A stretch of 14,396 bases of DNA from assembly GCF_016785185.1 (NCBI RefSeq), contig NZ_JAEKDY010000090.1; one strand, written 5' to 3'. Of this stretch, positions 1-7,280 are shown piece after piece; position 1 is the first letter of the stretch; the number at the start of each line of letters is the position of its first letter. The stretch comes from Heyndrickxia sporothermodurans. Its GTDB lineage: Bacteria; Bacillota; Bacilli; Bacillales; Bacillaceae_C. Below the pieces are notes generated by a model. The model saw only the letters and a list, made by a program, of their open reading frames with translations, was not told where the DNA came from and made no database searches. The position numbers and the translations under genes are program-made.

Positions 1-5
1 AGAAC

Positions 6-56
6 CCTACTAGGTGCTCGGGTTGCTCCCCAGCATTGCCCTATCCCCCTAGCAGG
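6..56. repeat. GC-rich nested imperfect palindrome at left edge
   Basis: An outer inverted repeat, CCTACTAGG (6-14) against CCTAGCAGG (48-56), pairs at 8 of 9 positions. Inside it GGG (20-22) faces CCC (39-41), and TGCT (24-27) pairs with AGCA (32-35) around a CCCC loop, all on nearly the same centre. The segment is much richer in GC than the AT-rich DNA that follows. It could be a structured RNA end, a terminator stem belonging to a gene left of the window, or the end of a repeat or mobile element. I do not recognise it, and the window edge cuts off its context. Confidence 0.45.
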
Positions 57-125
57 TAAGAACATATATTTTAGTATAGTCAAAAATATGGTAACAAAAT
101 CATTTACACAAAATAATTTACATAA

Positions 126-245
126 CCACATGATAAACAAAATAAAAGGAAGATGTGCTTCATAAGGCATCCAAAAGGAACATGGTTAACGTAATTAGAG
201 GAAAAAGTACTTCATAATGCATTCAAGAGATATTTTGATTGATCT
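126..245 (+). repeat. Degenerate copies of the 52-bp repeat (left cluster)
   Basis: One full copy of exactly 52 bp (167-218) lies between a partial copy (about 126-166) and the start of a third (219 to about 245). Each carries the recognisable order: an ACATGAT-like block, an AAAATTAAA-like block, GGAAGA, then GTGCTTCATAA or GTACTTCATAA. They match the GTTCAAGAG-type units at the right end of the array at 7281-7643, are in the same orientation, and are more diverged. They lie left of the hyuAB-regulator-transporter cassette, while the large array lies right of it. No spacers of CRISPR type are present. Confidence 0.75.
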
Positions 246-616
246 TGTTAGCAAATGAGAATGATCCTAGTTTTTACATCCGAAAACAACTGCAAAAAAG
301 ATGGAAACCCCAATATTAAAACGAGATAGTGAGACAACTTACCTTTCGTGATCCTCAATCGTACTCTTATTGTTAATTAATCCAAAAATTAAATATCATT
401 ATTTCTACCCGTTCCTTTTATGGACGGGTAAATACGTTTTTGTGGTCAAATGCTCATCATTAACACATTATAGAAAGCATTTCTTTCATCCCCCCACAGA
501 ATTCCTAGAAATGCATAACGGAAGTGGAACAGCAGACTGTATCATTTCAAGAACCTCCATAATATCTTTTTTAGAAAATTGGAATATGTATTCAAATAAT
601 CAACTTACTTAAAATA
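246..616. other. Non-coding stretch, no recognisable gene
   Basis: About 370 bp without a convincing gene. An 80-codon open frame (370-612) has no clear ribosome binding site, and its product is a Cys/His/Phe-rich mix that I cannot relate to any family. The only structured element is the hairpin at 406-430. Weak remnants of a decayed gene cannot be excluded. Confidence 0.5.
406..430 (+). terminator. Putative hairpin terminator left of hyuA
   Basis: TACCCGTTCC (406-415) pairs with GGACGGGTA (422-430), with one bulged T and a 6-nt loop. AATACGTTTTT follows, a T-run offset a few bases from the stem. It could end a transcript entering from the left and insulate the hyuA promoter. No gene that it would serve is visible in the window. 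Confidence 0.4.
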
Positions 617-645
617 TTGATAACTTTCTATAAATTAAATATAAT
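617..645 (+). promoter_or_regulatory. Sigma-A promoter of hyuAB
   Basis: TTGATA (617-622), a 17-bp spacer, and a perfect TATAAT (640-645) form a near-consensus sigma-A promoter; transcription should begin near 652. A second TATAAT at 655-660 lacks a matching -35 box. The predicted operator (672-690) lies about 20 to 38 bases after the start, where a bound repressor would block elongation or promoter clearance. Confidence 0.65.
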
Positions 646-671
646 AGGAATATATATAATATATGAACCAA

Positions 672-690
672 TGGTTCTTATATAGAGACA
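672..690. promoter_or_regulatory. Predicted operator of the IclR-family regulator (hyuA promoter)
   Basis: TGGTTCTTATATAGAGACA matches the perfect 7-5-7 inverted repeat in front of the regulator gene (4657-4675) at 15 of 19 positions, including the whole right half-site AGAGACA. Both copies lie a short distance after the -10 box. A second, overlapping perfect palindrome, GAACCAATGGTTC (665-677), may also contribute. IclR-family proteins generally bind palindromic operators in their own and adjacent promoters. The assignment to this regulator is inferred from position and similarity. Confidence 0.55.
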
Positions 691-732
691 TAAGTTTTAT
701 CCCACAAAAAATTTAACAAAGGTGGTTTTTAC

Positions 733-2778
733 ATGAGAGTTGCTACAGATATTGGGGGAACATTTACTGATCTTGTGTATGTTGATGATAATGGAACGTT
801 TGGAGTAGCGAAGGCTCATACAACACCCTCTCAATTTGAAAAAGGGGTAATAGATGTAATTGAAAAAAGCGGAATCACACCAAAATCCATTGATATGTTT
901 ATTCATGGCTCAACAGTAGTTATTAACGCATTAACGGAGCGGAAGGGTGTAAAGGTTGGACTGATCACAACAAAAGGAACTAGAGATGTTCTGGAAATTG
1001 CTAGGGGAAACAGGCCAGATTTGTACAATTTTCGCTATCAAAAGCCTAAGCCATTTGTCGAAAGGTATTTAAGATTGGAAGTAGATGAACGTTTAAATTA
1101 TAAAGGGGAGGTTCTAAGTCCTTTAAATGAGGATCAAATTCCCGACATTCTATCATTGTTTAAAAAAGAAAAAGTAGATGCAATTGCAGTTTGTTACTTG
1201 CACTCCTATATAAATCCTGTTCATGAGATAAGAACGGTTGAACTAATTAAGCAATTATGGCCCGAGATTGCTGTAACCGCTTCCCATGAGATTACCAAGG
1301 AATGGCGTGAATACGAAAGAACGAACACAACGGTTCTCAATTCCTATGTGAAACCAATTGCAGGCACTTATATTGATAAGCTAAATAAAAAACTGGAAAA
1401 CCATGGGGTTAACGGCAGTACCTATATCATGCAATCAAATGGTGGCGCAACTACCTTTGAAGGTGCAAAGCATTCACCTATAAATATGGTTGAATCGGGA
1501 CCTGTTGCAGGGATATATGGAGCAGCGATACTTGGTCAAATTTTAGGTGAGAAAAATATTATTGCATTTGATATTGGCGGGACAACAGCAAAGTGTTCAC
1601 TAATTACTAATAGTGAGGTTAAGGTTTCAACAGACTATTACATCGAAAAAACTGAAAAGTCTGCGGGCTATCCTATTAAGGTCCCGGTTGTTGATATTGT
1701 CGAAATTGGAAATGGCGGCGGTTCAATTGCGTGGATTGATCCTACGGGATCTTTAAAGGTCGGACCGCAATCTTCAGGAGCTATTCCTGGTCCTGTTGCA
1801 TACGGGCAAGGTGGTGAAGAGCCAACAACAACAGACGCTAATCTAGTGACCGGGCGTCTTTCAAAGAAAAACTTTGATTATGAAGTTGACTTAGCAAAAG
1901 TAGAACAGGCAATAGAGAACAAGGTTTCTTCTCACTATGACCTGACAATGGAAGAAGGAGCAATGGGTATTATTGACATTGCTAATTCTAATATGCTCAA
2001 CGCACTTAAATTAATTTCTATTCGCAAAGGGTATGATCCTAAGGATTTCACAATGATTGCCTTTGGGGGCGGAGGCTCCATGCATGCATCAGCACTTGCG
2101 CAGGAATTAGGAGTGAAGAGGGTCATTATCCCCGTTGCTTCATCTGTTTTTTCAGCCTGGGGAATGTTAATGACTGATCTTCGCCACGATTATATTCAAA
2201 CCCATATTAAACAATTAAACGATATTGATTTAACGGCAATCAATAAAGAATGGGAGATAATGATTGACCAAGCCTATCATCAGTTTATCGAAGAAGGTAT
2301 GGATAAGGGTCAGATTGTATTTAATCGTTTTGCCGATATGAGATATATCGGCCAAGAGCATACAGTGAAGGTTCCTGTACCAAATACTGAATGGACAGAA
2401 GAAATCATAGAAGAAATTATTGCTAGATTCCATCAGCTCCACGAACAAAATTACACGTTTAAATTGCCTGATGCACAAACCGAAATTGTCAATCTGCATT
2501 TAACAGGCTTCGGTAAGGTTGAAAAACCAGTTCTACAAAAATTACAGCAGACAGGAAAACCAGTTCATGAGGCTTTAAAGGAAAATAGACCGGTGTTCTT
2601 TAAGAATGAGGGATGGACAGAAACACCTGTATATGACCGCGGACAAATGGAGCCGGGCATGAAAATTGCAGGTCCAGCAATCATTGAAGAGCGTTCAGCG
2701 ACTACTGTTATTTATGCTAATCAATCTTTAGAAATGGATCAATATGGAAACTTAGTGATTGATACGGAGGTGGAATAA
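733..2778 (+). CDS. hyuA: Hydantoinase/oxoprolinase family subunit A (HyuA-like ATPase subunit)
   Basis: ATP-using subunit of the hydantoinase/oxoprolinase family, which acts with HyuB to open cyclic amides such as hydantoins or 5-oxoproline; carboxylases of acetone or acetophenone belong to the same superfamily. The 681 residues are normal for a bacterial HyuA. The N-terminal domain opens with the phosphate-binding motif DIGGTFTD (6-13) and carries GSTVVINALTERKG; the actin-like ATPase core has a second DIGGTTAK (280-287) and a Gly-rich IGNGGGS; AFGGGGS (443-449) and SSVFSAWGM follow. AAAGGTGG (718-725) stands 7 bases before the ATG, which fixes the start. hyuB begins 1 base after the stop, so the two are co-translated. 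The protein is cytosolic. The substrate cannot be told from sequence, and no acetone-carboxylase gamma-subunit gene is nearby. Confidence 0.92.
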   Translation: MRVATDIGGTFTDLVYVDDNGTFGVAKAHTTPSQFEKGVIDVIEKSGITPKSIDMFIHGSTVVINALTERKGVKVGLITTKGTRDVLEIARGNRPDLYNFRYQKPKPFVERYLRLEVDERLNYKGEVLSPLNEDQIPDILSLFKKEKVDAIAVCYLHSYINPVHEIRTVELIKQLWPEIAVTASHEITKEWREYERTNTTVLNSYVKPIAGTYIDKLNKKLENHGVNGSTYIMQSNGGATTFEGAKHSPINMVESGPVAGIYGAAILGQILGEKNIIAFDIGGTTAKCSLITNSEVKVSTDYYIEKTEKSAGYPIKVPVVDIVEIGNGGGSIAWIDPTGSLKVGPQSSGAIPGPVAYGQGGEEPTTTDANLVTGRLSKKNFDYEVDLAKVEQAIENKVSSHYDLTMEEGAMGIIDIANSNMLNALKLISIRKGYDPKDFTMIAFGGGGSMHASALAQELGVKRVIIPVASSVFSAWGMLMTDLRHDYIQTHIKQLNDIDLTAINKEWEIMIDQAYHQFIEEGMDKGQIVFNRFADMRYIGQEHTVKVPVPNTEWTEEIIEEIIARFHQLHEQNYTFKLPDAQTEIVNLHLTGFGKVEKPVLQKLQQTGKPVHEALKENRPVFFKNEGWTETPVYDRGQMEPGMKIAGPAIIEERSATTVIYANQSLEMDQYGNLVIDTEVE

Positions 2779-2779
2779 G

Positions 2780-4513
2780 ATGATAACTGCTAATAATGTA
2801 AAAGTAAATCCATTTACAATTGAAGTGATTAAGGATTCGCTCATGTCGATTGGTGATGAAATGTTTCTCGCTCTTGCTAGAACATCAATGAGTCCGATTA
2901 TATATGAAGTGCTTGATTATGCTTGTGGTTTAACTGATTCCAAAGGCCAGTTAATCAGCCAAGGAAATGGTGTTACTAGTTTCATAGGCATGCTAAGTCC
3001 GATGGTTCAGCATGTCATCGAAAAATTTGATAACGGCAAAGGATTAAATGACGGAGATATTATCATTATTAATGACCCGTATGTCGGTGGTGGGTCTCAC
3101 TTATCTGATGTAGGTCTTGTAATGCCAATTTTCAATAACGGGGAATTGGTGGCGTTTTCTGCCAACAAGGGCCACTGGACGGAGGTGGGTGGAAAGGATC
3201 CAGGTTCATTTACAAGTGATTCAACGGAAATTTATCAAGAAGGGCTGCAATTAACTGGGGTAAAGCTTTTTGATGGAGGAAAAGTAAACCAAGCCGTTGT
3301 TGATATTATTTCAGCCAACGTTCGCCTTCCGGATTTGTCCTTAGGAGATATGTGGGCTCAAGTGGCTGCTCTAAAAACAGGAGCAAAAAGAATTATAGAA
3401 TTATGCAATAAACATTCAAAAGATTTACTTATGGCCGCTATTGATAATCTATTAAAACAGGGGGAGCAGCTTGCAAAAAAAGAGCTTGAGCTCCTTCCAA
3501 AAGGAACCTTTACTGCGGAGGATTTTATCGAGGGAGATCCTGAAAAAGGGGGACCATACCCAATCAAGGTCAAGATTACAATCACAGAAGACAAATTCAT
3601 TTGTGATTTTCGCGGAAGCCATCCACAGGTGACAAATCCGGTAAACTGTTCCTATTTTGGATTGCTTGCAAGTGTACGTGTCATGTATTTAGCCATTATG
3701 AATCCAGATCAGAACAGTATAAATGAAGGGGTATTTTTTCCATTAAAGATATTAGCTGATAAAGGCTCGATTATTTCAGCTGAACGTCCTGCACCGGTAT
3801 CTATGAATTTCGAAGGGCGGATTGGCGGTGCGGAATTGATATGGAAAGCATTGGCGCCTCTTTTACCAGAACGTTTAACCGCCGGTCATTTATTGTCCGT
3901 ATGTTCGGTAGTATTATCTGGACAGCATCAAGATACAAATGCCCCTTTCCTAATTGTTGAGCCATCTGTTGGGGGATGGGGTGCAGGTGAAGGCATGGAT
4001 GGTCAGCGCGGACAGTTCTGTATGGGAGATGGCGAGACCTATAATATTCCAATTGAAGTAGCTGAGACAAGATATGGTGTTCTCGTTGATGAGTATAACC
4101 TTCGTTGTGATGGAGCAGGAGCAGGTGAGTTTAACGGCGGTTCTGGCGTCATTCGTTCCTATCAGGCATTAAGTGATAACCAGAAGCTTTCTGCAACCTT
4201 TGGGCGGCATCAATTTTCCCCATGGGGTATGAAAGGCGGAGAAAACGGGTCTTCCAGCTATATTCGAATTTTGAAAAAGAATGGTGAAATCATTGGGCCA
4301 ATAGGCGTTACCGCAAGATATCCTCTAAATAAAGGAGATATAGCCCAATTAGTTACTGCTACTGGCGGCGGATACGGCAACCCATTAAAACGACCAATCG
4401 AAAAAGTCGTAAGCGATGTGAAAAATGGCTATATATCGGTTGCCCAAGCTAAAGAAAAATATGGCGTTGATATTGATCCATTAACATACACGGTTTTAGA
4501 AATAAAGAGATAA
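2780..4513 (+). CDS. hyuB: Hydantoinase/oxoprolinase family subunit B (HyuB-like)
   Basis: Partner of HyuA and the likely hydrolytic subunit (577 residues). The ATG at 2780 is chosen over an upstream TTG at 2759 because GGAGGTGG (2766-2773, inside the end of hyuA) lies 6 bases before it. The family core is clear: NDPYVGGGSHLSDV (98-111), then KGHWTEVGGKDPGS and EIYQEGLQL. His107, Asp110 and His132 have the same spacing as the Mn ligands that I recall for acetone carboxylase alpha subunit (His150, Asp153, His175), so a metal site is likely. The C-terminal half has WGAGEGMDGQRGQF, the Gly-rich GAGAGEFNGGSGV, and a terminal TGGGYGNP motif typical of HyuB. The gene is transcribed with hyuA and followed by a hairpin at 4521-4573. 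Hydantoin, cyclic imide or 5-oxoproline derivatives are possible substrates; none can be proved here. Confidence 0.92.
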   Translation: MITANNVKVNPFTIEVIKDSLMSIGDEMFLALARTSMSPIIYEVLDYACGLTDSKGQLISQGNGVTSFIGMLSPMVQHVIEKFDNGKGLNDGDIIIINDPYVGGGSHLSDVGLVMPIFNNGELVAFSANKGHWTEVGGKDPGSFTSDSTEIYQEGLQLTGVKLFDGGKVNQAVVDIISANVRLPDLSLGDMWAQVAALKTGAKRIIELCNKHSKDLLMAAIDNLLKQGEQLAKKELELLPKGTFTAEDFIEGDPEKGGPYPIKVKITITEDKFICDFRGSHPQVTNPVNCSYFGLLASVRVMYLAIMNPDQNSINEGVFFPLKILADKGSIISAERPAPVSMNFEGRIGGAELIWKALAPLLPERLTAGHLLSVCSVVLSGQHQDTNAPFLIVEPSVGGWGAGEGMDGQRGQFCMGDGETYNIPIEVAETRYGVLVDEYNLRCDGAGAGEFNGGSGVIRSYQALSDNQKLSATFGRHQFSPWGMKGGENGSSSYIRILKKNGEIIGPIGVTARYPLNKGDIAQLVTATGGGYGNPLKRPIEKVVSDVKNGYISVAQAKEKYGVDIDPLTYTVLEIKR

Positions 4514-4520
4514 GAATAAT

Positions 4521-4573
4521 AGGGGACAGTCCCACGGTAAATTAAAGGCATTCATACGATGGGAAGGTCCCCT
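4521..4573. repeat. REP-like hairpin after hyuB
   Basis: AGGGGAC (4521-4527) pairs with GTCCCCT (4567-4573). After a symmetrical 3x3 internal loop, CCCA (4531-4534) pairs with TGGG (4560-4563). The GGGGACAGTCCC core resembles the GGGGAC-type extragenic palindromes that I recall from Bacillaceae genomes, some linked to IS200-like transposases. No good T-run follows, so its service as the hyuAB terminator is uncertain; it could instead protect the mRNA 3' end. Confidence 0.5.
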
Positions 4574-4630
4574 GATTAGTTTTATCTATTATTTAGAAAA
4601 TTCCCTATTGTTGAACTAGTGGTATTATTA

Positions 4631-4636
4631 TATAAT
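4631..4636 (+). promoter_or_regulatory. -10 box of the regulator-transporter operon
   Basis: A perfect TATAAT. The best-spaced -35 is TTGTTG (4608-4613, 17-bp spacer), a weak match; TTGAAC (4611-4616) fits better but leaves only 14 bp. Transcription should start near 4643, just before the palindrome at 4657-4675, a layout like that of the hyuA promoter. Confidence 0.45.
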
Positions 4637-4656
4637 TATTTTATTAAATGAAACGC

Positions 4657-4675
4657 TGTCTCTAATAGAGAGACA
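4657..4675. promoter_or_regulatory. Predicted autoregulatory operator (perfect 7-5-7 inverted repeat)
   Basis: TGTCTCTAATAGAGAGACA is a perfect inverted repeat with 7-bp arms and a 5-bp centre, between the -10 box and the regulator's ribosome binding site. A 15/19 match occurs at 672-690 in the hyuA promoter. The simplest reading is that the IclR-family protein encoded just downstream binds here and represses its own operon. An alternative is an RNA hairpin near the 5' end of the mRNA. Confidence 0.6.
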
Positions 4676-4694
4676 CATTCAAGGGGGCGGGCTT

Positions 4695-5459
4695 TTGTCG
4701 TTAAAGACGTTGGATAATTCTTTAGAACTACTTAATTATTTTTCAAAAGAGACACCCTCATGGGGGGTTAGGGAGTTAGCAAAGGAAATGGGAATTAGCC
4801 ATTCCATTGTCTATAGAACCCTTGCTTCGTTTGAGAAATACGGTTTTTTGGAACAAGATCCAAAAACCAAAAGGTATGAACTCGGTTTACGATTTTTAGA
4901 ATTTGGCCAAATGGTCAAGGAAAAGATGCGACTCTCTGAGCATGTCTATCCCATTATGAAAAGACTTGCGGGTAAGGTTGAGGAGTCTATCTTCTTAACC
5001 TGGCTGGATAAGTCGGATGGAGTTACTGTTGAAATAGCGGAAAGCACTCATCGAATTAAGTATGAGGTTTCTTTAGGAACTAGAACCCCCCTTTATGCTG
5101 GTGCTTCATGTAAGGTCATTATGGCCTACCTCTCTAAAGAAAAGCAGTTAGAAATAACTAGGGAAGGTATGAAAGCCTTTACAAAAAACACGATATTGGA
5201 TGAAGAAATCTTATTGTCCGATTTAGACGAAATAAAGAAAAAGGGCTGGTGCTACTCAGTTGGGGAGTTTTCCGATGCGGTTTTTGGCTTGGGGGTGCCT
5301 CTTTTCAATAGCCAAAATGAGATTATTGCTTCACTTACAATTAGCGGCCCGGAATATCGTGTAGAGGAAATGGATTTTGAAGTGGCACTAACACATCTAC
5401 TACAGGAAGCAAAAGAAATACAGGGCTATCTTAATCATTTCAGCAGCCATTATAAATAA
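4695..5459 (+). CDS. IclR-family transcriptional regulator
   Basis: A 254-residue DNA-binding regulator of normal IclR length. The N-terminal winged helix-turn-helix (about 3-62) has the recognition segment VRELAKEMGISHSIVYRTL followed by the wing GFLEQDPKTKRYELG. The rest (about 75-250) is the GAF-like effector-binding domain, with the family segments TPLYAGASCKVIMAYL and GVPLFNSQNEIIASLTISGP. Translation starts at a TTG, 7 bases after AAGGGGG (4681-4687). The gene heads an operon with the OPT transporter 39 bases downstream and is separated from hyuAB by a hairpin and its own promoter. Matching sites at 672-690 and 4657-4675 suggest that it controls both units. Whether it represses or activates, and its ligand, are not visible; an imported substrate or hydrolysis product is the obvious candidate. 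Confidence 0.92.
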   Translation: MSLKTLDNSLELLNYFSKETPSWGVRELAKEMGISHSIVYRTLASFEKYGFLEQDPKTKRYELGLRFLEFGQMVKEKMRLSEHVYPIMKRLAGKVEESIFLTWLDKSDGVTVEIAESTHRIKYEVSLGTRTPLYAGASCKVIMAYLSKEKQLEITREGMKAFTKNTILDEEILLSDLDEIKKKGWCYSVGEFSDAVFGLGVPLFNSQNEIIASLTISGPEYRVEEMDFEVALTHLLQEAKEIQGYLNHFSSHYK

Positions 5460-5498
5460 AGCTTGAAACCAACAAACGATAGAATCAGGAGGATGTGT

Positions 5499-7121
5499 AT
5501 GAAAGACAAGAGGATGATAGAAAAGAAGCATCCGTCAGCATTTGAACCAATGGTCATTTTAATCACCGTTGCAACGGCTATTTTTGGGGCAATAATTGGG
5601 GTTCAATTAATTACATCATTGGGGATTTCAGCAAATACTTCAATTATAGGTGCCATCTTTGCAATGCTGATTGCAAGAATTCCGCTTCAAGCATTCCTTA
5701 AGTTTAAATCCGTCCATAGGCAAAATTTAGTGCAATCCTCAATTTCTGCGGCTACATTTGGGGCGGCAAGCAGCTTAATTCTTCCTATTGGCATTCCATA
5801 TGTTTTAGGCTTAAAAGAACTGGTTATTCCACTGTTTATTGGTGTTACGCTTGCTATGTTCGCTGATGCCATCTTGCTTTATAAATTTTTTGACACGAAG
5901 GTTTTTCCTGCTAAGGAAGCATGGCCGCCGGGAATTGCGACAGCTGAATCAATTAAGGCTGGCGATGAAGGCGGAAAACGAGCAAAATTATTGAGTGTTG
6001 GTATAGGAATTGGGATATTAGGATCGATTTTTAAAATTCCTATGTCAGCCTTCGGGGTCGCTTTCATCGGTAATATTTGGGCTCTAACAATGTTTGGGAT
6101 AGGGCTGCTTTTAAAAGGATATTCTGTTCCGTTGTTTGGCTTCGATATAAGTGAGCATTACATTCCACATGGATTTATGATCGGTGCGGGAGTGGTTGCC
6201 TTAATACAAGTCGTTTTCCTTATCTTTAAAAAGAATAAGGTAAATACTGTTTTGGATAAAACAAAGAATGAGACTGCTGCATCTTTGGAGGTAGTGCCTC
6301 TTACCAGATCTGAAAAGGATATTGGACAAGCCTTTGGCTATGGTTTCATTGCCTATTTATTGATAGCGTTGGCATTGGCATTTATGGGCGGAGTTTTGAC
6401 GGACATGTCTCCTGGAATGATTGCAGGATTCTTATTATTTGCAGCTATTGCGGCATTTGCCCACGAGTTAATCGTTGGAATTGCGGCAATGCATGCCGGG
6501 TGGTTTCCTGCATTTGCAGTTGCTTTAATTACCCTTATAATTGGCATATTAATTGGCTTTCCTGCCCCTGCGCTTGCGCTTCTAGTTGGATTCAGTGCTT
6601 CCACAGGAGTAGCGTTTGCAGATATGGGTTATGATTTAAAGACTGGCTATATTCTTCGAGGGAATGGACAAGATCCAGAGTTTGAAAAGAAAGGACGACG
6701 TCAGCAGCTTTTCGCGGGGATGATTGGATTTTCTGTGGCAGCTATTGTTGTTCTGCTAACCTATGAAAACTTCTTCTCGCGTGGGATGATACCTCCGGTT
6801 AATCATGTATATGCCGCAACAATCCAATCAGGTGTTTCTCCTGATATCGCAAAACAATTATTGATTTGGGCAATCCCAGGTGCCTTGCTTCAATTAATTG
6901 GCGGATCAAAGAGACAATTGGGTGTTTTGTTCGCAACGGGTTTATTATTGACTAATCCCATTGCCGGATGGGCCGTTTTAGCAGGAATCATAATCAGATT
7001 TTCAGTTTTAAAATGGAAGGGAAAAGAAGCGGAGACACCTATGACCATTTTAGCTGCGGGCTTCATTGCCGGAGATGCATTATATAGCTTCTTTACTTCA
7101 ATTTTTAAAATTGGAAAGTAA
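5499..7121 (+). CDS. OPT-superfamily membrane transporter
   Basis: An integral membrane protein of 540 residues made almost entirely of hydrophobic segments, with an N-terminal cytosolic tail (KDKRMIEKKHPS) and a short charged loop near the middle (KKNKVNTVLDKTKNE). The motif AWPPGIATAESI (141-152) is the hallmark (Y/W)P-G-A-AE segment of oligopeptide/yellow-stripe-like (OPT/YSL) transporters, proton-coupled importers of small peptides or metal chelates. The ATG at 5499 is preferred over an upstream TTG (5463) because AGGAGG (5487-5492) lies 6 bases before it and the TTG has no binding site. It is co-transcribed with the regulator and ends at the terminator at 7216-7262. Its place beside hyuAB suggests that it brings in their substrate, perhaps a peptide-like cyclic amide; this is inferred from context alone. 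Confidence 0.88.
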   Translation: MKDKRMIEKKHPSAFEPMVILITVATAIFGAIIGVQLITSLGISANTSIIGAIFAMLIARIPLQAFLKFKSVHRQNLVQSSISAATFGAASSLILPIGIPYVLGLKELVIPLFIGVTLAMFADAILLYKFFDTKVFPAKEAWPPGIATAESIKAGDEGGKRAKLLSVGIGIGILGSIFKIPMSAFGVAFIGNIWALTMFGIGLLLKGYSVPLFGFDISEHYIPHGFMIGAGVVALIQVVFLIFKKNKVNTVLDKTKNETAASLEVVPLTRSEKDIGQAFGYGFIAYLLIALALAFMGGVLTDMSPGMIAGFLLFAAIAAFAHELIVGIAAMHAGWFPAFAVALITLIIGILIGFPAPALALLVGFSASTGVAFADMGYDLKTGYILRGNGQDPEFEKKGRRQQLFAGMIGFSVAAIVVLLTYENFFSRGMIPPVNHVYAATIQSGVSPDIAKQLLIWAIPGALLQLIGGSKRQLGVLFATGLLLTNPIAGWAVLAGIIIRFSVLKWKGKEAETPMTILAAGFIAGDALYSFFTSIFKIGK

Positions 7122-7215
7122 AGAGTTAGTACTGTTAGGAGAATTTTATGTAGTATACAAGTTTAACAATTAAATAGAATAAGCTTGGCTTTTCAGCTTA
7201 AAACGACGGAAAAAT

Positions 7216-7262
7216 AGCCTTGAACCTTCATGATTACTGGTTCTAAGGCTGTTTTGTTTTTC
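7216..7262 (+). terminator. Rho-independent terminator after the OPT gene
   Basis: AGCCTTGAACC (7216-7226) pairs with GGTTCTAAGGCT (7239-7250), with a single bulged base and a 12-nt loop, and is followed by GTTTTGTTTTT. It closes the regulator-transporter operon and separates it from the repeat array. Confidence 0.85.
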
Positions 7263-7280
7263 AGAGAGTTTTTGATTAAC

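Noticed and set aside
370..612. 80-codon open frame left of hyuA
   Set aside because: No clear ribosome binding site, unusual composition, no family resemblance, and it spans the hairpin at 406-430.
733..4513. Acetone carboxylase operon
   Set aside because: Subunits A and B could fit the superfamily, but no gamma-subunit gene follows; instead there is a hairpin and a new promoter.
4648..4663. CcpA catabolite (cre) site, AAACGCTGTC
   Set aside because: The right half resembles cre, but the required TG is displaced by one base and the left half does not match; the overlapping 19-bp palindrome is a better explanation.
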